The translations under genes and the position numbers were made by a program. Source: Gracilibacillus massiliensis (GTDB taxonomy: Bacteria > Bacillota > Bacilli > Bacillales > Amphibacillaceae). Taken from it: a stretch of DNA of 64,000 bases. Where the stretch lies: the NCBI RefSeq assembly GCF_001458115.1, contig NZ_CZRP01000013.1, positions 124,001-188,000 on the forward strand. The letters run 5' to 3'. This document shows, piece by piece, positions 26,355 to 34,628 of the stretch (its first letter is position 1; each line of letters starts with the position of its first letter). A model generated the notes under the pieces. That model had not been told where the DNA came from, searched no databases, and saw only the letters and a program-made list of their open reading frames with translations.

Positions 26355-26421
26355 CGTCCGTAAAACCCCCACTTCAAGAGTCGAGCGACAGCAAAGAATC
26401 TAAGTGGGGGTTTTACGGACG
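26355..26421. repeat. perfect 20-bp inverted repeat (hairpin element)
   Basis: CGTCCGTAAAACCCCCACTT at 26355-26374 is exactly complementary to 26402-26421, with a 27-nt loop. It lies between two converging genes and is not needed as a terminator, because each gene has its own hairpin. It looks like a mobile or dispersed hairpin element. Confidence 0.85.
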
Positions 26422-26444
26422 CTAACTTCCTGATAAGTTTCGCT

Positions 26445-26480
26445 AACAATCAGTGAGAGTTTAAAACTCCCACTGATTGA
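26445..26480 (-). terminator. terminator after the SRAP gene
   Basis: CAATCAGTGGGAGTT and AACTCTCACTGATTG pair on the minus strand just after the SRAP stop codon. The loop is TTA-rich and there is no strong T-run. Confidence 0.6.
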
Positions 26481-26484
26481 AGTC

Positions 26485-27144
26485 TCACTTTATCGGTTCA
26501 ATTAGACTTACGTCATTCACACTTGGATTATTTACTTTTTTAGATACGGGATATGCTGTCATTTCACTGGAATTATATGAAGTTAATAAACTTTTCAAAA
26601 CCTTTTTATCTTTTAATGATGGATCAAGCCATATATCCTGTGCTTGTTTATCTAATATAACTGGCATCCGATCATGAAGAGACTGCATTAGATCATTGGG
26701 CTTTGTTGTTAATATCGTACATGTGACAATCTCTTTCTCCTCTGTTCTCCAGCGATCCCACAAACCGGCAAATGTGAATACTTTTCCGTCGTTTACTACG
26801 ATACGATAAGGTTGCTTTTGATTCGATATCCGTTTCCATTCATAAAAACTATCTGCAACAATTAAACAACGTCTTCGTATCAATAAGTTCCTAAAAGAAG
26901 GCTTTTCATCTACAGTTTCACTTCTGGCATTGATCATTTTACTACCAATTTTCGCGTCCTTTGCCCAACTTGGTATCAATCCCCATTGTAAATATCCTGC
27001 CTTTCGTCCTTGATTTGTTCCCACAATCGATAATACGTTTTGAGTTGGTGCAATATTATAACTTATTTGTAAATCATCGATCGAAATATTTAATTCACTT
27101 TCAAGCACCTCTTTAGAAGTTTCCAATGTAAATCGCCCACACAT
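26485..27144 (-). CDS. SOS-response-associated peptidase (SRAP/HMCES family)
   Basis: 219 residues. Catalytic Cys2 is in MCGRFTL, Asn in MINARSETVDEKPSF and His in LHDRMPVIL; SFYEWKR is also conserved. These proteins crosslink to abasic sites in single-stranded DNA and shield them. They are close to the Bacillus YoqW/YoaM type. Monocistronic; no LexA site was recognised. Confidence 0.95.
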   Translation of the reverse strand: MCGRFTLETSKEVLESELNISIDDLQISYNIAPTQNVLSIVGTNQGRKAGYLQWGLIPSWAKDAKIGSKMINARSETVDEKPSFRNLLIRRRCLIVADSFYEWKRISNQKQPYRIVVNDGKVFTFAGLWDRWRTEEKEIVTCTILTTKPNDLMQSLHDRMPVILDKQAQDIWLDPSLKDKKVLKSLLTSYNSSEMTAYPVSKKVNNPSVNDVSLIEPIK

Positions 27145-27231
27145 AAATCATCTCTCCCTTATTTTAATATGCACTCCTTCTTCTTATATAATAACCATTT
27201 CGTGTTAAACTAAAAAGTAGAGGTGATCATA

Positions 27232-27558
27232 ATGTTTCAAACATTTCATTCGGAAAACGAAATAGATTATTTTATTGAATCCAATCAGCTTTCTTTTCTT
27301 TATATTGCAAAAAATAATTGCAGTGTTTGCCATAGTTTATTACCACAAATCGAAGAAATCATGCAATATTTCCCTGCAATTGTAACAGGATACGTTCTTA
27401 TAGATGAACTCCCTAGTATTGCAGGACGGTTTTCTATCTTTTCGGCACCTGTGTTAATTCTTTTCATAGAAGGTAAGGAATACCTCCGTGAAGCACGAAT
27501 CGTCCACCTTGACCAATTTCAATCAAAATTAAATAGAATTTATCAACATTTTGATTAA
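27232..27558 (+). CDS. thioredoxin-family protein
   Basis: About 108 residues. ATG 27232 follows AGAGGTG; the upstream frame extension is unlikely. CxxC motif CSVCHSLLP replaces the classic CGPC, and FSAPVLILFIEG includes the cis-Pro loop. Similar to the YtpP-like thioredoxins of Bacilli. A reductant or redox-sensor function is likely; target unknown. Confidence 0.85.
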   Translation: MFQTFHSENEIDYFIESNQLSFLYIAKNNCSVCHSLLPQIEEIMQYFPAIVTGYVLIDELPSIAGRFSIFSAPVLILFIEGKEYLREARIVHLDQFQSKLNRIYQHFD

Positions 27559-27723
27559 TCTCCACCTTATATTTAAATATTCTTCGTTAACATTTCCCGG
27601 GAAATCAGTTTTGTTCACATTATCCATCTGCAATTTTATATATTCTATGTTTATTCAGAATAGATTTCGGTTAGATAACAAGTAGAAGAGATCAATTCAA
27701 TATAAAGGAGTAGATGTTACTTT

Positions 27724-28530
27724 ATGGATATTAATAAACAAATTAAACAGTTAGAAAGTGTATACAAAGAAAAGCCACAACGTGTCTTCAGCATGTATTT
27801 AAATACAGATCCATCTGACCCGGAACAACAAGGTGGTGAATGGAAGATCCATCTAAAAAATGGCTTAAATAATTTTGAGAGTTATTTACAAGAAGAAGAT
27901 GATTCTGATGAAAAGCGAAACTATTGGGCAGTAAAAGAAAAAGTAGAGAACTATATAAAAGAAAATGAACAAAGTTTTGCGAAAAGTGTCGTGATCTTTG
28001 CTACTGGAGATGATTCAGTTTGGTTCGCAGAAAAATTCCAAATGCCTGTGAAAACTGAATTTAATTGGGAGGAGACAGCAAATCTTGACCAGTTAAAAGA
28101 AATGTTCGATAGCTTTCCACAAACAGGTATTATTCTTACGCAAAAAAATGCAATTAAAATTTTAGATACGGAGCTCGGAACGTTAAAAGACACCAAATTA
28201 TATGAGCTTGATTTAGATACAGAAGACTGGAGAGAACATACAGGACCTCCTCGCGGTCATGCAGCATTAGGTGCTGGTGGTAAAAATACTCAAAAGGAGC
28301 AATTTGAAGCACGATTTAATGAAAACAGGTATCGTTGGTATAAGAGTATTGCAGCTACTCTAGATAAATTAGCAAAAAACAAACAATGGTCACGTATCTT
28401 TATTGTAGGTGATAAGGATGAAGCAAAAGACTTAGAAGATAATATGAATAAAAAAATAGATGAAGTTGTTCCTAAAAACATGCTAGAACATGAAGAAATG
28501 AAAGTCATTAATAAAGTAATAATGAATTAG
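27724..28530 (+). CDS. aeRF1-type release-factor-like protein (baeRF/VLRF1 family)
   Basis: 268 residues. The family pattern VFSMYLNTDPSD, AVIFATGDDSVWFAE-like VVIFATGDDSVWFAEKF and RGHAALGAGGKNTQKEQFE matches bacterial homologues of archaeal/eukaryotic release factor 1. NIKKWSRIFIVGDKDE-like KQWSRIFIVGDKDEAKDLE fits domain 3. The usual GGQ of release factors appears as GAGG. These proteins are thought to act on stalled ribosomes, with a few exceptions. AAAGGAG ribosome site; ends in a bidirectional terminator. Confidence 0.85.
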   Translation: MDINKQIKQLESVYKEKPQRVFSMYLNTDPSDPEQQGGEWKIHLKNGLNNFESYLQEEDDSDEKRNYWAVKEKVENYIKENEQSFAKSVVIFATGDDSVWFAEKFQMPVKTEFNWEETANLDQLKEMFDSFPQTGIILTQKNAIKILDTELGTLKDTKLYELDLDTEDWREHTGPPRGHAALGAGGKNTQKEQFEARFNENRYRWYKSIAATLDKLAKNKQWSRIFIVGDKDEAKDLEDNMNKKIDEVVPKNMLEHEEMKVINKVIMN

Positions 28531-28565
28531 ATAAAAAATCGAGCGATATGCTCGATTTTTTTATA
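28530..28565. terminator. bidirectional terminator
   Basis: AAAAAATCGAGC and GCTCGATTTTTT form a perfect stem between the converging release-factor-like and subtilisin genes. Confidence 0.85.
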
Positions 28566-29556
28566 TGCTAGCTTCAGATATTATATATGGTTTACCTTGT
28601 GACAAAGTACTATTTTGATTACTTGAGCTAGAGTCAGAACCTAGCATCAATAACCCATTTCCTTCAATTCTTTTACTATATTGTAGAGGAATTGTTGCTT
28701 TAACTAACTGTCCGTAAATCTCAGGTTCAGTTAGCTTCCTTCCAAATTCCTTTTCCATTTGTTCTATAATAACTGCTGCTGCACCTGCAACATGCGGCGT
28801 TGCCATCGAAGTACCAGACATTGTTGCATATTTATTACCTGGATAAGTAGATTTTATTTTCACTCCAGGGGCAACCATATCGATTTCATCATTTGTATTG
28901 GAGAAATCAGCCAATTTCAGGTCGAAGTCTACTGCTCCAACCTGCAATACTTCTTTATAATAACCTGGATAGTTTTTCTCTGTCGTGTTTCCTATTCCGT
29001 CCCCACTATTTCCAGCTGCACAAACAACCAAAATATTGTGTTTCACTGCCTGTTGAATTGCTTGATGGAGCCTTTTATTATTTTGAGATGTACCACAAGA
29101 CATAGAAATCACTCTTACTCTTTCGTTTCGGTTCCCTCGCCAACGGATCGCATACTGTATCGATTGAATAATACTTTCCAACTCACCTTTTCCTTCTTTA
29201 TCAAATGCTTTTAAGATAAGTAATTTAGCCTTGGGTGCCACGCCTACTACCCCATTATCATTTAGATTAGCAGCAATCGTTCCTGCAACATGTGTGCCAT
29301 GACCGTTCTCATCCGATAAATCTGTCGATAAGCCATAATTTTCTCTAGAAAAATTTCTTCCACCTATGATTCTATCTGCCAAATCAGGATGAGTCGTATC
29401 ACAACCTGTATCAATCACTGCTACCACAACTTGGTTACCTTTATAGCCTTTTCTCCACTTATCAGGAGCTTTTATTAACTGGACACCTGCAGGAATTTCA
29501 TCAGCATGATCCTTATACGTTTCGACCTGGTAGGGGATTAAATTAATTTGAGCCAT
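28561..29556 (-). CDS. isp: intracellular subtilisin-like serine protease
   Basis: 331 residues, no signal peptide. It starts QINLIPYQVE, the LIPY inhibitory pro-extension typical of intracellular subtilisins. Catalytic triad: Asp in AVIDTGCDTTHPDL, His in NGHGTHVAGT and Ser in SGTSMATPHVAG, with oxyanion Asn in VCAAGNSGDG. These proteases degrade cytosolic proteins in stationary phase. It is the gene just downstream of the M50 protease of the peptide locus (74-bp gap), which may or may not be meaningful. Confidence 0.95.
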   Translation of the reverse strand: MAQINLIPYQVETYKDHADEIPAGVQLIKAPDKWRKGYKGNQVVVAVIDTGCDTTHPDLADRIIGGRNFSRENYGLSTDLSDENGHGTHVAGTIAANLNDNGVVGVAPKAKLLILKAFDKEGKGELESIIQSIQYAIRWRGNRNERVRVISMSCGTSQNNKRLHQAIQQAVKHNILVVCAAGNSGDGIGNTTEKNYPGYYKEVLQVGAVDFDLKLADFSNTNDEIDMVAPGVKIKSTYPGNKYATMSGTSMATPHVAGAAAVIIEQMEKEFGRKLTEPEIYGQLVKATIPLQYSKRIEGNGLLMLGSDSSSSNQNSTLSQGKPYIISEASI

Positions 29557-29630
29557 TTTTCTCCTCCTTTTCTACGCCTTATTACAGTAGATTCGGAAAA
29601 AGAAAAATGGCATGGGGCATGTGACTATTA

Positions 29631-30809
29631 TCAAGCAGATTTTCTGGATTTTCTTACAGAATAAATTAATAATACTAAAAATAATATCGTTTGACCCACT
29701 ATTACTATGGCATCCCAAAAATAAATATTATTAATAGGTTTTATAAGATTTGGTACACTTGTTAATAACATATAATAAAGCTGAGGTATAAAATAAAAGA
29801 AAATGATAATCATCGTTAATCCAACACTAATAAAGTAAAAAACTGAATAAGTTTTAACGATTTTCTCTTCCCCTTCAAATGTTGTCGTATGCTTTTCTTC
29901 TTTTATAAACGGAATCCATGTACTCATCATCTTTTTACCATTCTCCATTAAATTATAACAACTCGTCATGTTCTCTAAAACATAATATAAATCGGTCTTC
30001 ATATAAATGCAACACTGATAAATAGTTTTTATAAATAAATCTAATATAATTAATGACAAAATGCCATCAATAAGAAAATTTTGAGAAAGTACTGTAAGTT
30101 TCAATGTTAATGTCAAACTTAAAATCAATTGATCAATATACATTCCAGCAAGAAATAACAAATTGCGAGATTTTGCTGGCAATTTCCATGCATGTGTTAA
30201 ATCTGTTTCTGCTACGATGAGAAAAAGCCTGTTACTTATCTGAATATTTGCCGGTAAACCATGCGCACGAATAGCTAAAACATGACCGAATTCATGAAAT
30301 ACGAGCATAATTAAGATAATTAAGGCATAAAGTAAGGTATTAAATACCATCGCATCAAAAATAAAAAGATCTGTGTATACAGGTAAAAGCTGTGGAGATT
30401 TTATAAACAAAATAATATTGATAACTAACAATAGAAGAAATATTGGGATAGTAAATCTATTATATAACTTGCTCGCAAATCTTGGAGGTATCCACATGAA
30501 CCCTGTTGGAGCAGAGTTTTGTGTGTCCACAATAATTTCTTCGCCATCCACTTCCTTAACTAAACCTAATTCAATTAATTGTTCTATAAAATCTATTAGA
30601 TCTACTTCTTCCTTAGGGTATCTAGCTCTTAATTCTTTTTCTACATCTAATAATGAATTGCCAGTATTGATTCTTTCAATAGCATCTACACAAACTTTAG
30701 GCATTTCAAAAAATTCACCTGTTTGAGGTTGCTCAACTATGTAATGTTTCTTATCTTCTCTTATATGGAGAGATCGTAATGATATAGTAGATTCTAATGA
30801 TATTTTCAT
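29631..30809 (-). CDS. M50 (site-2-type) membrane protease fused to PqqD-like domain
   Basis: About 392 residues. Start ATG 30809 has AGGTGGTGAAAGG upstream; the longer frame begins inside the terminator. Residues 1-95 resemble PqqD-like RiPP-recognition domains (VCVDAIERINTGNSLLDVEKEL, then DFIEQLIELGLVKEVDG). About eight helices follow. Zinc motif HEFGH at residues 172-176 lies in a membrane helix, and LAGMYIDQ supplies the third ligand Asp. It resembles YydH-type peptide zinc metalloproteases. Placed right after a 24-codon peptide gene, its likely substrate is that peptide (inferred). No radical SAM gene is present. Confidence 0.88.
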   Translation of the reverse strand: MKISLESTISLRSLHIREDKKHYIVEQPQTGEFFEMPKVCVDAIERINTGNSLLDVEKELRARYPKEEVDLIDFIEQLIELGLVKEVDGEEIIVDTQNSAPTGFMWIPPRFASKLYNRFTIPIFLLLLVINIILFIKSPQLLPVYTDLFIFDAMVFNTLLYALIILIMLVFHEFGHVLAIRAHGLPANIQISNRLFLIVAETDLTHAWKLPAKSRNLLFLAGMYIDQLILSLTLTLKLTVLSQNFLIDGILSLIILDLFIKTIYQCCIYMKTDLYYVLENMTSCYNLMENGKKMMSTWIPFIKEEKHTTTFEGEEKIVKTYSVFYFISVGLTMIIIFFYFIPQLYYMLLTSVPNLIKPINNIYFWDAIVIVGQTILFLVLLIYSVRKSRKSA

Positions 30810-30825
30810 CCTTTCACCACCTAAA

Positions 30826-30858
30826 TAAGAAAAATAGGATGCTATTTTCATAGCATCC
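30826..30858 (-). terminator. attenuating terminator between peptide gene and M50 gene
   Basis: GGATGCTAT and ATAGCATCC pair perfectly around GAAA, and TATTTTTCTT follows on the minus strand. It lies 9 bp after the peptide stop, so the peptide gene should be transcribed more than the M50 gene. Confidence 0.9.
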
Positions 30859-30866
30859 TTATAAAA

Positions 30867-30941
30867 CTATCTTGGCCAATTGTTATAGAACGGGCACCAC
30901 CAACAAGTAGCTTTTAACTTATTTAATTTTCTAATTTTCAT
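30867..30941 (-). CDS. 24-residue Cys/Trp-rich peptide, putative RiPP precursor
   Basis: Start ATG at 30941-30939 has GGGAGGT seven bases upstream, a near-ideal ribosome site. The product is a basic leader MKIRKLNKLK followed by ATCWWCPFYNNWPR; it has two Cys in a CxxC arrangement, three Trp and an N-terminal cluster of Lys and Arg. It is too short for standard gene calling. It starts 22 bp after the HD-GYP stop and is separated from the M50/PqqD-like gene by a terminator. That order (precursor, attenuator, processing enzyme) is typical of RiPP clusters. Whether it is modified, exported or a signal is unknown. Confidence 0.75.
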   Translation of the reverse strand: MKIRKLNKLKATCWWCPFYNNWPR

Positions 30942-30963
30942 AAAGTATACCTCCCTTTTTATT

Positions 30964-32130
30964 TTATTTATCTGTTAAATCATGATAGTTTTTATGATAC
31001 TCGACCCATATTGGATAAACCTTCTTAAAAGTATCTACAAGGTCGGGATCAAACTGAGTTCCACTTCCATCTACAATAATTTGATACGCTGTTTCTAGCG
31101 GTAATGCTTCTCGATATGAGCGTGATGACGTTATTGCATCAAATGCATCGGCAATCATTGTAACTCTTGCAAGGAAGTCTATTTCATCACCCTGTTTGCC
31201 TTCTGGATAACCTTTACCATCCCAGCGCTCATGGTGATGCTTTATAACATTAATATAGTCAACGATACCCTCTACCTCTTCTACTGCCTCTGCACCTACA
31301 ACAGGATGAGTTTTTATAACATCATACTCTTCTTTTGTTAGATTATTAGGTTTTGACAATATACTGTCTGGTATATGAATTTTTCCAATATCGTGTAATA
31401 AACAAGCATAATAGAAAAACTTTTGTTCATCTTTTTTTAGTTTTCCTGTTTCTTTTACTAGTAGGTTTGCATAATCTGCTACTCGCTCACTATGACCACG
31501 TGTATATGGATCTTTCAATTCCAAAGTTGCTATAACGCCTTTTACAATTCCTTCTAGTTGTTTATCGTAGGATGTCTCAACTGCCTTTACATATGCAAGA
31601 AATCGAAATAAAAGAATACAAGCAACTATTGAAAGAATAGATAATATCAGTATAGGAATTACCACTACAATATCTTCCAAAACAATGCCGATAATAACAA
31701 ACTTTAAAGTGGTACCTAAAGAAACTAAATAAAAAAAGCTTTTACTAACGAATATTGGAGAAAATAATATTATTACTAATTCTACAATATTCCCATTTGC
31801 ATATGTTTGATCGTTACCTAGATAGAATACTAATTCAACTAGTAAATTGGTAAATGTAAAAGTTATAAAGAAAATATACTTAATCTGAAAGGATTTATCA
31901 TGTTTTATTAAATAGTAAGCTATCGGGATTAATATAATGCAAACTGTATAAATGAAAATATCTAATCCATTTTTATTTCCTAATGTGTCCAGTTCCCATG
32001 GCATCTGAGGTAATATATAATAGTAAACTAATTCATAACCGAAATAGATACCGTAGAACAACCACAAAAACCATATTGTAGTTCTTTTCTCTTCATTAAG
32101 AAGGTTAGAATACCTATGTAAGTTTTGCAT
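30964..32130 (-). CDS. membrane HD-GYP-domain protein
   Basis: 388 residues. Five to six N-terminal helices (about 1-190) form a sensor-like membrane part. The C-terminal HD-GYP domain has HSERVADYANLL, LLHDIGKIHIPD, HPVVGAE and HHERWDGKGYP, with ADAFDAITSSRSYREA. HD-GYP enzymes hydrolyse cyclic di-GMP or related dinucleotides. The ATG follows AAAGGATC. It is upstream of the peptide gene and probably cotranscribed, so it may sense or respond to the peptide; this is inference. Confidence 0.88.
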   Translation of the reverse strand: MQNLHRYSNLLNEEKRTTIWFLWLFYGIYFGYELVYYYILPQMPWELDTLGNKNGLDIFIYTVCIILIPIAYYLIKHDKSFQIKYIFFITFTFTNLLVELVFYLGNDQTYANGNIVELVIILFSPIFVSKSFFYLVSLGTTLKFVIIGIVLEDIVVVIPILILSILSIVACILLFRFLAYVKAVETSYDKQLEGIVKGVIATLELKDPYTRGHSERVADYANLLVKETGKLKKDEQKFFYYACLLHDIGKIHIPDSILSKPNNLTKEEYDVIKTHPVVGAEAVEEVEGIVDYINVIKHHHERWDGKGYPEGKQGDEIDFLARVTMIADAFDAITSSRSYREALPLETAYQIIVDGSGTQFDPDLVDTFKKVYPIWVEYHKNYHDLTDK

Positions 32131-32397
32131 GTTTTGATCCTTTCTTAAATTATTATACTATATAAAGAACGAAAATTCTACATTTTTCATGTATTTTTTA
32201 TAAAAAGTATTAATAATAGTATAATCGAAATGTCGAGCACTGTAAATAACTGAGCCAATTTGGCAAATTATCATGTTTATTTATTACGATACCTTTATTA
32301 TTTCCAAGAAGATGATTGTCAAAAAGCATTTCACAATGATTACATCTTATTAATTAATAGGATATTATAGTGCTATGCAGATAGGGAGGAAATTAGC

Positions 32398-32865
32398 ATG
32401 CAAGAAAAATACATGAAATACGCATTGCAATTGGCTTACCAAAATGTTCAAAATTTAAATGGAGGGCCTTTTGCTGCCGTCATAGTAAAGGATAATCAAA
32501 TTGTGGGAGAAGGTACAAATGTTGTCACCACTGCAAATGATCCAACTGCACACGCGGAAATAAGTGCCATTCGGGACGCCTGTAAAAATTTGAATACTTA
32601 CCAATTAACAGACTGTGAAATTTATACGAGTTGCGAACCGTGTCCCATGTGTCTAGGCGCTATATATTGGGCTCGTCCAAAAGCTGTGTACTATTTTAAT
32701 ACACGAAAGGAAGCTGCAAAAATCGGATTTGATGATCAATATATTTATGATCAACTTGCTCTAAGTATTGATGAAAGAAGTTTACAAATGCATAAAATTG
32801 ATCTCGATAGTGAACAATTACCTTTTCCACTTTGGGAAACAATATTGGAAAAAGTCGAATATTAA
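32398..32865 (+). CDS. guaD: guanine deaminase, Bacillus GuaD type
   Basis: 155 residues. Cytidine/deoxycytidylate-like deaminase fold with zinc site HAEISAIRDAC and CEPCPMCLGAIYWARP, including the catalytic Glu. NDPTAHAE and the C-terminal YIYDQL region match B. subtilis GuaD and differ from TadA. It deaminates guanine to xanthine. Good ribosome site GGGAGG. Confidence 0.9.
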   Translation: MQEKYMKYALQLAYQNVQNLNGGPFAAVIVKDNQIVGEGTNVVTTANDPTAHAEISAIRDACKNLNTYQLTDCEIYTSCEPCPMCLGAIYWARPKAVYYFNTRKEAAKIGFDDQYIYDQLALSIDERSLQMHKIDLDSEQLPFPLWETILEKVEY

Positions 32866-32898
32866 AAAGGGATGAGATTAAGGACTCATCCCTTTTTG
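32866..32898. terminator. bidirectional terminator
   Basis: AAAAAGGGATGAG and CTCATCCCTTTTT form a stem between converging guaD and exporter genes. Confidence 0.85.
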
Positions 32899-34094
32899 TT
32901 TGTTGTGAATAGAAAGAATATAATCGTTCCTATTAAGGAATTTGTAAATAACACTGCCCCCATTGGAACGGCTGTTGTCTCATCTATGCCAACTAATGGG
33001 GCTACTATTGCACCCATCACCAGTGGCAACATTCCTAATAGTGCACTCGCAGTTCCTGCATTTTTCTTTTGTTGTTCCATTGCTAAAGAAAAACTACTCG
33101 TTAAAATAATCCCAACTGAATTCAAATGAATAAATATCGGAATTACCAACATAAATAATGGCCATTGAAATAAAGTAGCTAACAATAGCACGGTGTTAGC
33201 AGATAGCGACATCATTACACCCGTACGTAATAAGCTTCTTTCAGAAAAAACAGAACTTAATCGCCCCACTAGGAAACTACCAAAAATAATAGCTAAACCA
33301 TTTACACCAAATAGAATACTGAAAACTTGTGGAGAAACATTATAAATATCTTGATATACGAATGGTGTACCAGCAACATAAGCAAAAGTTCCACCTTGTA
33401 CAAAACATACGACAATTGCATATCCTATAAAAGAGCGATCTTTAAATAGACCTCCCATCGTTTTGATAGAATTTATAATAGAGCTTGGTGTCCGGTTTTC
33501 TTCTGGCAATGTTTCTGGTAATTTGAATGCACTAATGGTGACCATTATGATCCCTAGTAAAAATAAAAATACGAAAATCGTATGCCATGAAGCAAAAGGT
33601 AATAATAGCACTGCACCACCTGAAATTGGCGCAATCATTGGTGCTGTTGCATTAATTACCATTAATAATGCGAAAAACTTTGTTAATGCCTTTCCATCAA
33701 AAACATCCCTTACCACTGCACGTGATAGTACAACCCCTGCTGATGCGGTAAAACCTTGCAGGAAACGAGCGATGATTAAGATGATTATATTTGGTGCTAA
33801 TGCGCACAATAATGAAAATATCGCAAATAAAGATATAAAGAATAATATCGGTTTTCGTCGCCCGACACTATCGCTGATTGGTCCAATTACTACTTGTCCA
33901 AATGCTAACCCTAATAAACAAGCTGTTAGACTTAATTGTACAAGAGATGCCCGTGCCCCTAAGTCATCCGCTATTTGAGGAAAACTTGGTAAATACATAT
34001 CAATATTAAACGGACCTAACATGGCTAGCATAGCTAACAAAAATGCTAAACCGATCCGCTGCTTTCCTGTTGGATTATGTAGTCTTTGCTCGAT
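32886..34094 (-). CDS. Bcr/CflA-family multidrug efflux transporter (MFS), start unusual
   Basis: About 400 residues, 12 hydrophobic helices. Drug:H+ antiporter motifs are GLAFGQVVIGPISDSVGRRKP, NIDMYLPSFPQIADDL and VLSRAVVRDVFDG. The frame is open to 34106, but its first ordinary start is TTG 34040, which cuts helix 1 and has no ribosome site. AGGAGGG at 34101-34107 is followed in frame by ATC ATC, and an ATC start at 34094 would restore an N-terminal Q-R-x-H-N-P-T-G-K-Q leader and the whole first helix. I therefore give 34094 but hold it as uncertain. Role is likely drug or metabolite export. Confidence 0.75.
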   Translation of the reverse strand: MEQRLHNPTGKQRIGLAFLLAMLAMLGPFNIDMYLPSFPQIADDLGARASLVQLSLTACLLGLAFGQVVIGPISDSVGRRKPILFFISLFAIFSLLCALAPNIIILIIARFLQGFTASAGVVLSRAVVRDVFDGKALTKFFALLMVINATAPMIAPISGGAVLLLPFASWHTIFVFLFLLGIIMVTISAFKLPETLPEENRTPSSIINSIKTMGGLFKDRSFIGYAIVVCFVQGGTFAYVAGTPFVYQDIYNVSPQVFSILFGVNGLAIIFGSFLVGRLSSVFSERSLLRTGVMMSLSANTVLLLATLFQWPLFMLVIPIFIHLNSVGIILTSSFSLAMEQQKKNAGTASALLGMLPLVMGAIVAPLVGIDETTAVPMGAVLFTNSLIGTIIFFLFTTNKKG

Positions 34095-34273
34095 GATAAA
34101 CCCTCCTCATTCATCCTATTATAAAGTAACAAATAGCAAAGTAATAATGATCCGCTTGCAATACTTGTTAACAAATTGTTACATTTGTCTTCCTTTTTTA
34201 ACGAAAAAATGTGTTTCATTTCTAAACATTTGGTCTATATATAACTAGATAACAAATGAGGAGGATCAACAAC

Positions 34274-34555
34274 ATGAAAAAAATCTTATCTAAAAAAGTC
34301 ATGCTTGAGGAAAAGCTAAATATGAATCAGATTATCGCTTTACACACATATGAGAAAAGTTATAATGGTTCCATTTATATACTAGCCAATCATGAAATAT
34401 TGACGCTTGGAAATTTACCGAGACTTGTTACTTTTTCTTTATTAACTAATAGAAATTGTCAGCTTCATTTTATCGTTGAAGGAGAGAATCCAAATCGAGC
34501 TCTAGAGGATATTAATACGTATCTAACTCCTAACACATACCATATAGCAAACTAA
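34274..34555 (+). CDS. HPr-like protein without the active-site histidine
   Basis: 93 residues, start ATG 34274 with GAGGAGG. The alternating pattern VMLEEKLNMNQIIALHT, then SYNGSIYILANHEILTLGNLPRLVTFSLLT, then CQLHFIVEGENPNRALEDINTYL, follows an HPr-type open-faced sandwich. The phosphorylated GLHARPA segment is missing; only HT remains near that position. It therefore probably cannot carry phosphate. Function unknown. A terminator at 34590 ends it. Confidence 0.6.
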   Translation: MKKILSKKVMLEEKLNMNQIIALHTYEKSYNGSIYILANHEILTLGNLPRLVTFSLLTNRNCQLHFIVEGENPNRALEDINTYLTPNTYHIAN

Positions 34556-34589
34556 CCATATAGCAAACTAACCGTTTACTTAGGCAAAC

Positions 34590-34622
34590 CAAAAGCGCAC
34601 CTACATTTTTAAGGTGCGCTCG
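34590..34622 (+). terminator. terminator after the HPr-like gene
   Basis: AGCGCACCT and AGGTGCGCT pair around ACATTTTTA; few T's follow, so its strength is modest. Confidence 0.7.
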
Positions 34623-34628
34623 CATCGA

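Noticed and set aside
32398-32865. tRNA adenosine deaminase (TadA)
   Set aside because: C-terminal part and NDPTAHAE context fit Bacillus GuaD better.
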